Part shown: in pieces, positions 23,942 to 37,473 of the stretch
Layout: each line of letters opens with the position of its first letter
Numbering within the stretch: position 1 is the stretch's first letter
Assembly (NCBI GenBank): GCA_905182985.1
Contig: CAJJDN010000005.1
Location: 546,648-610,647 of the forward strand
Direction of reading: 5' to 3'
Length of the DNA stretch: 64,000 nt
Source: Paramecium sonneborni
Lineage: Eukaryota; Ciliophora; Oligohymenophorea; Peniculida; Parameciidae
Translations under genes and position numbers: made by a program
The notes under the pieces: model-generated
The model's input: only the letters and a program-made list of their open reading frames with translations
Told to the model about the DNA's origin: nothing
Databases searched by the model: none

Positions 23942-25113
23942 TCAACTGTTAAGTTTTGCTGTAAGATCTTCTGATTTTTTGACAGAATCAACATGATCAA
24001 ATACTAAATTATACGCCTTTTATACAACTTCAATTTCAGATAATCTATATGATTAATAATGAATTACCTTTATGTTTATCTACTGATATATGCTTAGTGG
24101 TATTATTCTTATTATTCTTTAGTTAGTTGCAAAAGTTCTTCAGTGATAGGAATATCAATTAGCAATTGTTCTTTTTAGGCTAAAACAATTTTCTAAATTA
24201 ATTTAATAATGATTTTACTTATTAATTGAATTTGTCATTAAATTATTGATTTAAATTTTCAAGATCGGTGGACAATCTTTTTCTTAATGTTTCAATTTCA
24301 CTCATAGAAGTATCAAAATTAGATTTAGCTACTTCTTCAGCTGCAATATCTTCATTAAGACTTTTGGCAGCACCATCTCTAATTTATTCTAGTTTTTCTA
24401 AAATTCTTTAGACAGTGGGAATGTCAAATCTAGTAGTTAATTTAATAAGAATTGTAATAGGATGATTAGGACCGAATTATTAATGACACTCAGCATGAAT
24501 TTGAGTTAATATAGTTTATCTATCTTATTCAGAGGTTTATTGATCAACAGCTCTGCTTAATTTTTCAATGATTAGATTTAATGCATTAATAACCTTATTT
24601 GCTTATTCAACTCTTCTATTATAAGCTTTGATATCAGCAGCTCTAGCATTTCTTATAAATTATTCTTATTCATTAAGAATTGCTAATTATTTTTCATAGG
24701 TAATTATGGTTTCTCTAAGAATGACTAATAATTCAGCTAGAGTTTAGATCAATATATTAGCATTAGCTAAATCTGTATTTAATCTAGAGAGATCATCTTC
24801 TAATTCACTAATATTCTAATCAAAAACTGCCATCTATCTAGAATGTGCAATATCATCATCAACTTAATCTTATTTTAATGAATCTAATAATTCTTAAATA
24901 AGTTTTAAAACTTCATCTACTTATCCTCCAGTTTCTAATTTAATTTATACTAATTCCTTCAATTAATCACTATATGGGCTTTGGCTAAACTAAGGGGTTT
25001 AATCTTCAATATACTTAATGAAATGATTTCATCAATAAGGAGGCTTATGGAGTCATGGCTGATAAGCAAACTCCCATTGTCAATGCCAATATATTAAAAC
25101 GGATTAAGCTCAT
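23942..25113 (-). CDS. Trichocyst matrix protein-like secretory protein, 365 aa
   Basis: ATG 25113 to TGA 23942; three introns of 25, 26 and 23 nt. It has a signal peptide (RFNILALTMGVCLSAM), then a short propeptide-like stretch and ~300 residues of almost pure alpha-helical heptad sequence (for example LEDDLSRLNTDLANANILIQ) broken once by a Cys/His/Pro patch (HAECHQQFGPNHP). Size (~40 kDa), signal peptide, single Cys and helical rods are those of Paramecium trichocyst matrix proteins (TMPs), which are proteolytically processed and crystallise in the secretory granule core. The call rests on architecture and composition, not on a remembered alignment. A second TMP-like gene lies 69 bp upstream on the same strand. 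Confidence 0.75.
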
Positions 25114-25182
25114 TATTTATATAATAAAATAAATATTATTAGAGTGCAAATGATCTATATATTATTAAATTGCATCAATATT

Positions 25183-26379
25183 TCATTCATTTTAAACCTA
25201 TTTTCTAACTGCATCACTTAAAGAATATTGCGATCTCTCATAAGAATCCACTTTCTAACATGATAATAAATTTTATATATAAATACCCTATCATTTACAT
25301 AGTCATCAACTCTCTATTTAAATTTATCTTCAGAAGTACCAACTTAAGTAGAATAAATTCTGTAAACATCAGTAAATAAATTAAGTTCTTCTTACAATCT
25401 TGCTTTATTTTTATTATATTATATTTCTTCATTTTTTAAGTCCTATCAATACTTAAACTATACAATACTTCAATAGCTCTTTATTATTATTATTACAAAG
25501 CAATTCCCTTTTCTCTACAATTTACTGCAGCTAATCTTGCTTAAATTAATTGTTCTTCTAATTTTTAGACATTCTATTATTCAGATTAAAGATCATAGTT
25601 TATTTATTCATTTTCGATATCAATAGCTCCCTTAAAATCAGCCAAAGTAACCCCAGTGGTAATTTCAAGATTTTATGCATTTTTTATTTGTTCTCTAATA
25701 TACCTTTCCATATCATTAAGCATTTCAATTAATTATCCTTTAACTGTATTAATATTTCCTTAGGAAGAAGGTGTAATTTGATTCCAATCAATAAACATAG
25801 TATCGGCAAATTCATGTGCTAATTCAACCAATTCTGATATTTTAGCTTTTTTATACATTGTTAAAAATTTTTCAACATAAGCTCCATATCTATTTAATTG
25901 ATTGTTATCTAAATTTTAAAGAGAATTTCTCAAAAATATTATCAATCTTAAAGTCATATTATCATTTTTAACTCTTTCAATATAATTTGAAGAATGTGTA
26001 CATCTATTTTAAGCTGAAGTTTTTACCTATTGCTATCAAGGGTTTCAATTCTCTTAGAATTATCAACTAGTCTTTTTTACAAATAAGCAATGAATTTATT
26101 TGTTTTATTTATATCTGATTCTCTATCAGACACAGATTTATCTCGACTAGCGCATAAAAAGTTTTATTCTTAGTAAGCTTTACCTAAATTGAATATTATA
26201 TTCTCTTTGAGCTAAAATGCTTATTAAAATTGTACATTTTTAGATACTGTAAAATCTGTATTAAGTGTTGTGAGTTCAACAGCTGATGCTCCTTTTAAGT
26301 CTGCCAATAATTTTTCTACAGTATCTACTTCATTTTAACATATCACGCTAACAACTAGCAATAACAAAAGGCTTTTCAT
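25183..26379 (-). CDS. Trichocyst matrix protein-like secretory protein, 371 aa
   Basis: ATG 26379 to TGA 25183; introns of 23, 26 and 32 nt. It begins with a clear signal peptide (MKSLLLLLVVSVICQNEVD). The body is helical with heptads, a central W in FIDWNQITPSSQG, and a C-terminal coiled coil that includes a Gln run. A few cysteines (FLCASRDKS, NRCTHSS, VNCREKG) are present. It is similar in length and plan to its downstream neighbour but not closely similar in sequence, as expected for TMP family branches. It probably enters dense-core secretory granules (trichocysts). Alternative: another secreted coiled-coil protein. The intron at ~25240-25270 is the longest used here (32 nt). Confidence 0.7.
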
Positions 26380-26409
26380 ACCGTTTTTTAATTTTTTATA
26401 TTATATTAA

Positions 26410-26586
26410 ATGAACTTTAGTTGAGAATAAAATAAAGAAACAAGTATATTTTACAAATCTAAATTTTGTACTCATTGGCCAACAAGTAACATTTTATATT
26501 ATTTTATGTTTACAAGGACATTGTTCTAAATATCAAAAATGTAATAATGCACATGGGGAAACTGAATTATGGCATATATTATTAGG
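26410..26586 (+). pseudogene. CCCH zinc-finger fragment
   Basis: From ATG 26410, removing two intron-like gaps (25 nt and 31 nt) yields KFCTHWPTRHCSKYQKCNNA followed by HGETELWH. This matches the CCCH finger pattern C-x7-C-x5-C-x3-H with the typical trailing H-G-E-x-E-L seen in RNA-binding tandem CCCH proteins. Only one finger is present. After it the frame drifts into AT-rich sequence, and the first TGA lies about 65 bp inside the antisense of the NDUFV2 gene. It is therefore most likely a truncated remnant of a CCCH gene, though a very small functional gene cannot be ruled out. It starts 30 bp from the divergent TMP-like gene. Confidence 0.45.
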
Positions 26587-26637
26587 TAAATAAATTTTAT
26601 TATTTATTTTATTATTTTTATATATTAAAAATGTCTT

Positions 26638-27481
<844 letters not shown>

Positions 27482-27492
27482 AAATTAATTAA

Positions 27493-28461
27493 TCAAAAGT
27501 TTTCAATGTTATGTTCACTATATTTTTTATAAAGATTTGAATAATCATCAATTTATCTATTGTTTTATTTCAATTTGCGAATTTATGATTTTAGAAATTT
27601 TTTCATTGTACTATCATCTAACAATAAACTAGATTAGCTTGTATCTTAAGGCTAAGTATAATTATATTTAAATACAATATTGCTTTCTTATATCGAGATG
27701 CTATTCTGCAATATTTTCAATTTTTAATTTTCTTGCTTCAATTTTTCTCTGAGATAAGAATTTGATAAATATTGATATCTTAATTTTAATTCTTTATTTT
27801 TTTATTCCTACTTTTCTAAATTTAATTATTATATGTAATTTTTTCTTTTTTCTGCTTCTAACTAATGATGCAAATCATACAATTGATTTTTCAAAGTTTA
27901 ATTTTCATATCTTTCAATAGAATGAGATTATTGTAATTTTTTGTATTTTTTTTTTAATTGTTCCTACTTTTTTTATATTATGTCAAATTTAAGGAAAAAC
28001 ATATTTTCTAACTTACTTTGAGAATCTGATGTTATAGTACAGCTATGGGAATTCTCATTTAATTGTTCAATATAATCGTCAATGGCATTAAGAAAATTCT
28101 TCATTTTACCTTTTTAATTGAATGTAAATTTCTTTCTTGTAACTTCAGTTTTTGGTTTAGAGCTAATCACTTTACTTTTAAGATTTCCAAATTGATCATC
28201 TCTAATATTGATTATAAATTTTTTGTTACAAGTCTAATTTTGAAATATTCTTTTTGTTAAAAATTGATTTTGATTGATGAAGTGAAACAGAAAACGAATC
28301 TGTAAATGTTTTATTATTCTTAAAAATATAAGAAAAAATTATTCTTACTTATGAAGTCTTATGTATTTGCATGAAATCAGAATTCAAAGATTATCTTCTA
28401 CTACGATTTCCTAATTCTTGTTTATAATAGATTATACTTTACTTGCATAATTAATACTCAT
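27493..28461 (-). CDS. Coiled-coil protein of unknown function, ~293-295 aa
   Basis: ATG 28461 to TGA 27493. Three introns (first 26 or 32 nt, then 30 and 28 nt) bring three frames together. Both options for the first intron keep the frame. The N-terminal third is Ser/Asn/Lys-rich with short basic patches (SRRQSLNSDF). Residues ~115-230 form a long charged coiled coil (for example EQLKKKYKKLQQSHS and NYIQQLNLEKQEQ). The tail is polar, ending EHNIENF. No signal peptide or membrane helix is seen and no family is recognised. It is expressed on the same strand as NDUFV2 with almost no spacer, and its start is 80 bp from the divergent TMP-like gene. Confidence 0.65.
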
Positions 28462-28541
28462 GTAAATATTAATAAAATTAATTACTAAAATGAAAGACTT
28501 TCTAACAAATGAATTTTTATTATTAAGAATATATAATTTTA

Positions 28542-29635
28542 ATGAAAAAATTAATTATTTTCACCGTTTTTATAGTGGTTATTTGTGGTTAACAAGATTT
28601 AGCAGAAGCATTCACACAACTGTCTTCAAGTGACCCTGATAGAACAAAACTTAACTGGCCCAATTTATCATAAGCTATTTCAGATTTATTATGTGATGTT
28701 CAAAATGTTAGATAAATTGAGAGTGATACAAATTAATAAAAATCGGCATTACTTTAAAAAGTAAGCAATAAATTAATATAAAAAGTTAATAATTTTACAC
28801 GATAGAACTATAAGTTAAATAAAAGTAGATTTAGCAAAACATAAATCAAAACTCAATGATCAATTAAGTCCTTATAAAAATGAATTAGATGAGGCGTTGA
28901 GATATAGAGCAGGGATTTTGGATCAATAAAAATAGGATTTGAAGATAAATGATGCAGATTTTACAAAGATGAAAGAATCAGCAAAATAAGAAATGGATGA
29001 TGTTAGTATAGCTTTATAATCTGTGGATTCAGTATTAAAATTTACATATATTTTAGATGAGAAAATAAGTTAAGGAATTATTACAAGGAGGTTCAGGAGG
29101 AAATTCATTTGTAGAAATTAAGAGTTCTTTAGAAGAATTTCATACAAAGATAACTTCATTAGCTAAATCAGATTCTCCTCTTTTGACTTTAGCAAGTTCA
29201 CTTGAGGAACTATTGCAATTAGATTTTAAGGACAGAAAAGTTTTAAAGGACCTTGAATAATTGTTAGATTAATTTTGGATGAATACAATTGATTATAGAA
29301 TAGAATTAATAAGTTAAGCAAATAGAAATTAATAATTATATGAAGACAGAAGATAAGCAATTTTATAAGACAAAGATACAACAATTGAACTTTATAATTC
29401 AAAAATTGAGGAATATAATACTATTTTTGATGAGATATAAAATATTTAAACATATATAGAGAATAGATAAAAGGATTTAGATGATAGTGGAAATTCATAA
29501 GATTTTTTTAAGAATATTTGGGGTTTGAATGAAGGGATAACAAATACAGTTGATAAGTCATTAATTAGTAAGGCATCAGCAATTTAAGATGCATTAAAAT
29601 AAATAGGTAATGGAGTAAGTTTTTAAGAGAGATGA
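28542..29635 (+). CDS. Trichocyst matrix protein-like secretory protein, 347 aa
   Basis: ATG 28542 to TGA 29633; two 25-nt introns. It has a strong signal peptide (MKKLIIFTVFIVVICGQQ). The mature part starts acidic with SSSDPDRTKLNWPNLSQ, carries a single early Cys (LLCDVQN), and is then nearly all heptad-like helix broken by a Gly/Ser hinge (LLQGGSGGNSF). The C-terminal part includes an isolated aromatic block (FFKNIWGLNEG). This is the third gene of this plan within 6 kb, the others being on the opposite strand at 23.9-26.4 kb. As with those, assignment to the trichocyst matrix family rests on architecture. Confidence 0.72.
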
Positions 29636-29697
29636 GTTGCAATTATAAATCTTATGAAAATAAAGAATTAAATAAATTTCTTTTTTTAAATAAAAAA

Positions 29698-31403
29698 ATG
29701 AGTAGTGTTTAATATGTAAATTCTAAAGCTGAAGTTCTTCGTAAATATTAAGCATTAGCAATGAATATAAATGCAGCAGCAGGATTAATGGAAGTAATGA
29801 AATCGAATCTTGGGCCTAAAGGAACATTAAAAATGTTAGTAGGTGGAGCTGGATAAATAAAACTTACAAAAGATGGTGCAGTTTTATTATCAGAGATGTA
29901 AATTCAACATCCAACAGCAGCAATGATAGCTAGAAGTGCTACAGCTTAGGATGATATAATTGGAGATGGTACAACAAGTAATGTTTTATTGATTGGCGCA
30001 TTAATGAAATAAGCAGAGAGATTATTAGCTGAAGGAATTCATCCAAGAGTAATTACTGAAGGATTTGAGTTAGCTAGAAAAGAAGCCTTATCATTTTTAG
30101 ATACTTTCAAGTATTAGTAAATAGATAAGGCTGTATTAATAAATGTGGCTAGAACTTCATTAATTAGTAAATTAACACCAGATGTTGCAAATCAGTATTA
30201 AATATAATTAAATTTAATTTAGAATAATTGAAATTGTAGTAGATGCAGTCTAAATAGTTCAGGTACCTCAGAAACCGATTGATTTGTTTATGGTTGAAAT
30301 TATGCATATGTAACATAAAATGGGAGCTGAAACTGAATTAATAAGAGGATTAGTTTTAGATCATGGAGCTAGACATCCAGATATGCCTAAATTCGTTAAG
30401 AAATGTTATATTTTGAATTTGAATGTTTCATTGGAATATGAAAAGACAGAAGTAAATAATAAATCGATCAATAGGTTCATAGTGGTTTCTTTTATAATAC
30501 AGCTGAAGATAGAGAGAAATTAGCTAGATCTGAAAGAAGATTAACAGATGATAAATGTTAATAAATTATTGATTTTAAAAGAAAAGTTTGTGAAAAGAAT
30601 GGTTATGGATTTGCAGTTATTAATTAAAAAGGAATTGATCCAGTATGTTTAGAAATGTTTGCAAAAGAAGGAATTGTTGGTATAAGAAGAGCTAAAAAAA
30701 GAAATATGGAAAGAATTGCAAAAGCTTGTGGTGGTAATTCTGTTAATGCAGTTGAAGATTTAACTGAAAGTGATCTCGGATATTGCGAAGTGGTAATTTA
30801 TTTAACATATAATATAATTAGTTAAGAGAATACACTTTAGGAGAAGAGAAATATACTTTTATTGAAGGAGTATAAAATCCAACTTCATGTACTATATTAA
30901 TTAGAGGACCTAATGAACATACTATTGCATAAATTAAAGATGCAATTAGAGATGGATTAAGAGCTGTTAAAAATGCTATTGAAGATAATTGTGTAATACC
31001 TGGAGCAGGTGCTTTTGAAATTGCCACCAGTGTTCATCTCTCTAAATTCAAAGATTCTGTAGCTGGAAAAGCTAAACTAGGAGTCTAAGCTTTTGCAGAA
31101 TCCTTATTAGTTATTCCTAAAGCTCTAGCAGAAAATTGTGGATATGATGTTTAAGAAACCTTACTTTAAGTCACTGATGAATATATTAAACATAATATAC
31201 CTGTTGGTGTTAATGTGAATGAACAAGGATTCGTTGCTCCTATTGCTAATGGCATCTTTGATAATTATTGCTCCAAAAGATCATGGTTAAACATTGCTCC
31301 CACTTTAGCTTAATAATTATTATTAGTTGATGAAGTAATCTTTTTTTTTATTTTTTTATAGATCATGAGAGCTGGAAAATAAGCAGGAGGGGCTCCATAA
31401 TGA
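29698..31403 (+). CDS. CCT6: Chaperonin CCT/TRiC subunit zeta, 532 aa
   Basis: ATG 29698 to TGA 31401; four introns of 28, 23, 29 and 27 nt, the last near 31335-31361. The protein aligns by eye along its whole length with eukaryotic CCT6: [23 protein letters not shown], the ATP-binding [54 protein letters not shown] and LLVDEIMRAGKQ. The catalytic nucleotide-site Asp is in the GDGTT motif. Length (532 vs ~531) is normal. Zeta is one of eight subunits of the cytosolic ring chaperonin that folds tubulin and actin, abundant in ciliates. It is convergent with an unknown minus-strand gene 45 bp away. Confidence 0.97.
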
Positions 31404-31448
31404 TAATGAATGATATTATTATGTTAGATTATTACAAAATTAAGTTTA

Positions 31449-32369
31449 TCAATTTCCAATTTATTTATATGTACACTATTTTGGTTTTGGATTTTAATTA
31501 TCTAGCTCCTTCTTATAGTTTTCTTCTGCTATTGCTGGGTCTGGAATTACATGGTATATCCAATATAAATAACAATACAAACTGTTGTCATTCTCCTAAA
31601 CTATGTAAATTAATCTTTGCTCCATTTTCACATATTTCCTTTAGCCATTATAGTTTTATAATTCAGCTGTGAAAAAATCCTATTTTCTGGAAACTGCCTC
31701 AAACATCTTACTCCATATATCAAGATATGATTCAACCCTTATTGCACATGGTAACATTTCTGTTTAAATCAAGTTCCATTCCATCATTTCTCTTGTTATA
31801 CCCATTAAATGAAGATATTTCATATTGTTTATATATTTTAAAACTTTCGATCCTGTTGAATCATATCTTATCAAATAAGATTCATATGGATATTAAGATG
31901 CATACATGTCAAGATAACATATATCACTACATTAACTGATTTAAATATTTTTTTTTTAATGTTCTTGTATGAAATTTCTGATGTCATCTTTACTTTTCTA
32001 CAAGTTCATTTACTCTAATAAATCATATATAACTTCTATGCTTACACATTACAAATTTCTAGGGAACAATGTAAATACTTATTTATCTGAAAAGTAATCA
32101 GTTTGTAAAATTTTGTACCCTACTGTAAAGATATTTGTGCATAATTCTCCTAAATTAGAATTGACTTGATAATCAGTACTGAAAATTATATCTATTTCTG
32201 TTCTTAAGTATTCTCTTAATCCTAATGACTTTGGTATTTTAATGACAATTTAAAATTCCTTTCTTATTACACAATATTTCTTTTATTCTTTTTACTTTTA
32301 TTTTGCTATTTTAGAAGATTTCGTTACACCTATTATTTAAGTGTCAACAATATTTTAATTACTCTTCAT
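31449..32369 (-). CDS. Unknown protein, 306 aa, intronless
   Basis: One uninterrupted frame from ATG 32369 to TGA 31449. The N-terminus is basic (residues ~18-45, Lys/Gln-rich), followed by a mixed globular sequence with good amino-acid balance: IPKSLGLREYLRTEIDIIF, LCTNIFTVGYKILQTDYFSD, TEMLPCAIRVESYLDIWSKM, FEAVSRKQDFFTAELQNYNG. No transmembrane segment or recognised motif is visible. The well-mixed composition argues for a real folded protein. I cannot name the family. Confidence 0.65.
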
Positions 32370-32844
32370 TATTCTTCAAATGTATCTAAATTAATATATT
32401 TAAAATCAATAAACTTTTCTAAATATTTAATAACCTTTGTGAGATAATAAGTTTTTAATAATGACCTAATTTGATTTCAAAAAAATTAAATTTCATGAAA
32501 ATGTTCTCATCGTCAAGAGATTTTCTTATATTCCTAAAGTTACGAATGTTTAAATAAATGAATATTTTTTATTTTTTATAAGTAAATTATGATTTCAACA
32601 ACAATCTATATTTGCTGAGACTTTTTAATTTATATTTTAACTATTGAATTTTAATTTTTTATCAGAAAGTTAGAAAAATTTCTTAATAATTATTTATTCA
32701 TTGTTCTTTAATATAAAAAATTCTTATGTATAAAGTTTTTTTTTTTTTCAATTTAAAGTGTAAAAATAGAGTAAAATCTTTTTTGATTGTTGAATTTACA
32801 ACTTATTAGAATAAAATTTAATTTATAATCATAAAAAAATAATC
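32370..32844. other. Intergenic region
   Basis: This is 475 bp of AT-rich DNA between two minus-strand genes, without a credible frame. It should contain the promoter of the unknown 306-aa gene and the 3' region of the ASNSD1-like gene. Confidence 0.5.
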
Positions 32845-34579
32845 TCATTTTATATTATAATTTGATGTGCCCTTAGCTTTTTTATTTCCTCCAAAAAATC
32901 TTTTATTGGAAAGTTTAGCTATTTTCGTACCAAATTATATAGCTTTTTTCCCATGTTTAGATATAACACTAATTAATTAAATAAAAGATTTACTTTAAAC
33001 CTTCTTTTTGACAAATAATCCTTAAAATAGATTTAGTATCTCCCATAAGATATTGAGATGGGTGAATATTTTATCTTATATATTCAACTAATTCAATATT
33101 TAAAAAAGGAAACCTTAACTCTTTACCATTTTTACTTACAGCTCTATCATCTCTACCTAAATTTCTATTCCACAATCTAAATAAATCAAAATTCATTTCT
33201 TCAATCAATTCAGCATGACCTCTTTTTAAAGCATGTTTATATCGAGCATATCCACAAAAAATTTCATCAGCTCCTAATCCACTTAAAAGAACACGTGTTT
33301 CAATGTTATATTAACTTGCTATATTGAGTATCATTGCAATATTAAAATCCATATGTGTTATTTTAGGATATAATATTTCTAAAAATAATTTCTCTTCTTT
33401 ATAAACATCATCCAATGTTTTATCAATTAAAATTAAATTTAATTATTAATTTTTATGTAGATTCTATAATTCTTAATGAGCAATCTTAGCTGTAATTCTA
33501 TCAGGAGCGTCATTTAAAAATGCTACATTAATTAAATCAATTTATGAATTATCAGGTAACAATTTACAAACCATATGAGTTATTATACTACAATCTATTC
33601 CACCACTAAATAAAATTCCAATTCTTCCTTATTATTGATTTTATTAAATATTTTAAACATTATTAATAAAATGTTATTGAAAACCAAATATATTTTAAAT
33701 AATCTCTTTTGTACTTTTTATTAAAATTTCATAAATTTTACAAATGTTAAAATCAAGAGTATTTTAAAAATCAATTTATTATATTTGATCAAAGTTTAAA
33801 AATTAAGATATTTATATTTTATTCCATTAAATCTCTTATCCACTTAAATTTATTTCTATGATTGAATTATTAGGTAATTCTATACAAGATTTATTAATTG
33901 CTTAATTAAATTCATTCAAGTATTTTTTCATTAAATATTTTTCATCTACTGTTTTTCCATCATCTTCATCATCTTCTTCTTCTTCCATTTCAATAGGGAT
34001 ATTCTTTTATAGAGCTTAAGAAGATAAAACAAATCCATTATCAATAAAACTTAGTAACAATGATCTTTTACCAAATGGGTCTTTGGCAATATAAATTTTT
34101 TATTTCAACAAGTCATGAAAAATAAAACTATAATCTCCATTTAAAGATAATAATAATTTTTAAATATCATGAATTGATTATACCTATTATAATTTGTTCA
34201 TGAGAAACATAGTATCTGATTCATCAGGATTTATATTATAGATTTCTCCATTATATTGCAAAATAAATTATTCTTTTATTAAAGGTTATTTGATGAATGT
34301 ATTTTAATCTCCTCTCATATGAAGTAAACTATGGTATAAAAGTTAATAATAGGGTTAATTAAGTTCGATTTTCCCCTAATAATCTGGTCCTCGTGAATTA
34401 AGAAGTTATAGTTTATCTAAATCAAGATTAATATTATTAGGTCTTTAATTTTTTATGAGTAACTCTTCAATTAATTATGGTCTTTTTGTTATATAAGGTG
34501 AATTCAAATACTCTTCATATAGGTTGAAATTGAATTAATGCGCTTTGTTTATTTTAATTAATGCAAATATTCCACACAT
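32845..34579 (-). CDS. ASNSD1: Asparagine synthetase domain-containing protein (ASNSD1-like), 569 aa
   Basis: The start is set at ATG 34579 rather than the in-frame ATG further upstream because Ntn glutamine amidotransferases need Cys2: MCGIFALIK. One 25-nt intron near the 3' end; TGA 32845. The N-terminal domain contains NSRGPDYQGK (family RGPD motif), LLHMRGD and LQYNGEIYN (glutaminase signature), then GDYSFIFHD and KDPFGKRSLL. The C-terminal synthetase domain has the PP-loop LFSGGIDCSIITHM and RVLLSGLGADEIFCGYARY. The distal SSKNGKELRFPFLN-type motif is also present. These features, with the C-terminal QFGTKIAKL, fit ASNSD1 rather than canonical asparagine synthetase. The exact reaction of ASNSD1 is not well established. 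Confidence 0.9.
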
Positions 34580-34964
34580 TATTGGATAAATTAATTATTG
34601 CTACATAAACTATTCTAAATTCATTTTATATCTCTTTAAACTTTAAAGATGAAAAATTAATTCCTCCAACAAGATTCTTCTCAATATAGGTTAATTATTA
34701 TAAATAATTTTCATCATTTTAAAAAATCCTTTAAACGTCAGTTCTCAAATCTACATAACAGATTTTTTTTGAGTAAAGTTCAAAAATTAATAAGTTTCTT
34801 TAGAAGAATTGGATTTAAGAAATAATGGTATATATTTTATAATCGTTTCTTATATTATGTCATATAGCTTCTTGATTTTTTGTAATGATTATAACACCTA
34901 TAAATAATTTGAACTTTGCAGAATATAATAAAATTTGTTGTGTTGTACAATTAATTAAATTTAT
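34580..34964. other. Divergent intergenic region
   Basis: This is 385 bp between the ASNSD1-like start and the start of the secreted Cys-rich gene. The only other thing seen is an in-frame 5' extension of the ASNSD1-like frame, which I reject. It is presumably the promoters. Confidence 0.5.
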
Positions 34965-36972
34965 ATGATACTTTTTCGATTCACCATAGCTTTGCTGATT
35001 ATATAAAGTTGTACATCTCAATATTCTTAATGGGCTGTAACATATCATGAAGGATAGAATTCAGGTTTTAGTCACTTTGAATCAGATGTAGGATCAATAA
35101 TTTAATGCAAATAACCTAATATTTCCATTCTAACTTCTAATCCTTATATTAAGAAAAGAATTTCTTTACACAATTTTAAACCGTTTGCTTAAACTTTAAT
35201 AGCAATTGATTATTTAAGACCATAAAATATTGATGTGCAGATACAAATATAGAATAAGACTTATGATCCAAATTTGATCGATCAAAGTTACTAAAGATTA
35301 TTAGTTGATGATTGCCTTGGGGAAGATCCTAAATATATAGAGTAATCATTTATATAGGAAATTTTTGGAAATTCATTAGAAGAAATCAATATTATTATAT
35401 AGGCAGGTATAAATGATGATAATTAATTTATTATTCAAAGTGATTAGAAAATTGCTATTAAATAAATACATATTCTTTAATTATTATGTCCTTAAAATTG
35501 CAAGAGATGTGTTTATTTAAATAGTTAAGTCATTTGTACTATATGTAATTAAGGTTTTGAATAATATAGAGATGGTTGCAGATGTGAAGGATTCAGATAA
35601 AATGATATTTGTGTTGAAGAATGTTATGATGGATATGTATCAGATTAATATTAAATATGTCAAAAAGCAGGTTTGAATTAATTATATTATTATTAGAAAT
35701 CATCAATTCAATCAAGTTTTAATAAAACCTAAGGAAGATTTATTAAGAAAATGAACCATTCGAATTGGAATTTGATTTACAAAGCTCAAAAACCTTTCAA
35801 ATTGAAATTGAAGTCTAAATTTATAACTTTTAAGTAAGATTTTTATTTAAAATTTATAGAAATTATCAATTTTTGAAATTCAATTGAATTAAGGTTAATA
35901 TATGGCATATTTCAAAATTGATTAAAGAATATTATTTGGCTTAACTTCAATGACTCAAAAAGATTGTGAATATGAAGAATTTTGCACTGTTTATTATTTT
36001 AAATCATAAATAATGAATATTGATCAAAATAAACTTTTCTTTTAAACACTCTTAAAAAAAATGCCTTATGTAAATATTGTTGATGAAAAGGATTGGATTA
36101 AGAAATCAATATATTGGAAGTTAATTAATTTAAATATAAATATATTGAAGTTAGAAAAATAGATACCAAAAATAGAGAATTGTATAGAGATATCAAATGA
36201 ATAATAATGTTTAAAATGTTAGATTCCATTTTTTGTTTTAGATGGTTAGTGTATTAATAAATGTCCATTATAGTAGCCGAAAAGCAATGAAATATGTTTT
36301 GATTCAAAAACTGACAATCTATAAATTCTGTAATTTTCTTAAGTTTAAAATGAATATCAGAATCTAAATTAAATCTATTTCATTTATTAAGTTAACTGGT
36401 TTTATAATAAGGAATTATTGAATTCAGGCTCTATGTTTTGGTATCATTTATTCTCTCAAGATATTTAACATTATGGAATAACGATTTAATCTAAAATAAT
36501 ATTTATTGATTAAAATGATGATTCAAAATTAATTATATCTTTAGAAAATGGAAATTAAAAATTTGTTATATCACCTAATAATACGGAATTTATTGGAGGC
36601 TAATAAAATATTCCTGATTCAATAGTTTATTTTAATTAATTTATTCCTCATAATAATGCCAATTTTACTATAGAAGTTGAATCCTAAAGCTTAACTTATT
36701 ATACAAACTTTGTTATATTAATTCATAATTGTGCACCATATTGCAAATCATGCACTGGTCCAAAGAAATCAGAATGTTTAGAATTTGAAAAAGGATTAAA
36801 AGAATTTGACTCTACAATGCTAAAATGTAACCTAGGATATTATGAAACATAAGCAAATTATTGTATGTAATGCTTAGAACTTAATTGCCTTTCTTGTACA
36901 AATAACAAAGATTGTTTATTATGTAGAAATGGATGCAAATTAACAAAATATTAAAAATGCATTTGCAATTGA
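34965..36972 (+). CDS. Secreted protein with two Cys-rich (furin/EGF-like) clusters, 651 aa
   Basis: ATG 34965 to TGA 36970; two 26-nt introns. The N-terminal signal peptide is MILFRFTIALLIIQSCTSQ. After ~150 residues of beta-rich sequence there is a first Cys cluster (CPQNCKRCVYLNSQVICTIC, GCRCEGF...CVEECYDGY). A long middle domain follows (~residues 240-540, Asn/Phe-rich, containing LNSGSMFWYHLF, suggestive of a lectin/LamG-type beta sandwich). A second Cys cluster is near the C-terminus (CAPYCKSCTGPKKSEC ... CLELNCLSCTNNKDCLLC). The clusters have furin-like/growth-factor-receptor C-x2-C-x2-C spacing. No C-terminal membrane anchor is present, so it is probably secreted or wall-associated. 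This class is expanded in Paramecium; no specific role is known. Confidence 0.8.
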
Positions 36973-37194
36973 ATCATATAATATAATATTCATTAGGATA
37001 ATTATTATTATAAATTTTCATTTTTTTCCAAAAAGCTCCATTAATATTGATAAAAGTGTTATGCCAATATCAATTTAAAAGTAGCCTTTATGTAGTCATT
37101 CAGAGAATAAGATAAAGATTAAATTATTATTAATTTCTATTTTTTTATTTCCTATGAATAACTATGTATCAAATATAAAATTAATCCTAATAAG

Positions 37195-37473
37195 ATGGCC
37201 ACGCAAGAAACGTATATCATGTCTAGAATTTATGAATCAAAAATCCAGCAAACTAAAAAAAATACCCTCAAAACTCATCAAGCCTTTGTTATATCTGTTT
37301 TTGTTATGAAAGCTTATAATCTTAATATTTCTAATAGTTAATACTAATACTGCAGATATATCAAATATGCTCTTGTGACACCATAATTCACTATCCAATA
37401 TTTGCATAAATTAAATATTCCAAGAATTATAGAATTTTTGGAACTTCTCTTGACACACTTATATTTTAAATGA
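37195..37473 (+). CDS. Possible small protein, 92 aa
   Basis: ATG 37195 to TGA 37471 is open with a locally higher GC content than its surroundings and balanced composition (MATQETYIMSRIYESKIQQT ... THQAFVISVFVMKAYNLN ... PRIIEFLELLLTHLYFK). No domain, signal peptide or membrane helix is clear. It may be a small gene or a single exon or remnant of a larger one. No candidate partner exons were found on either side. Confidence 0.35.

Noticed and set aside
34580..34624. Upstream in-frame ATG for the ASNSD1-like gene.
   Set aside because: It would add residues before the catalytic Cys2, which must be N-terminal in this amidotransferase class.
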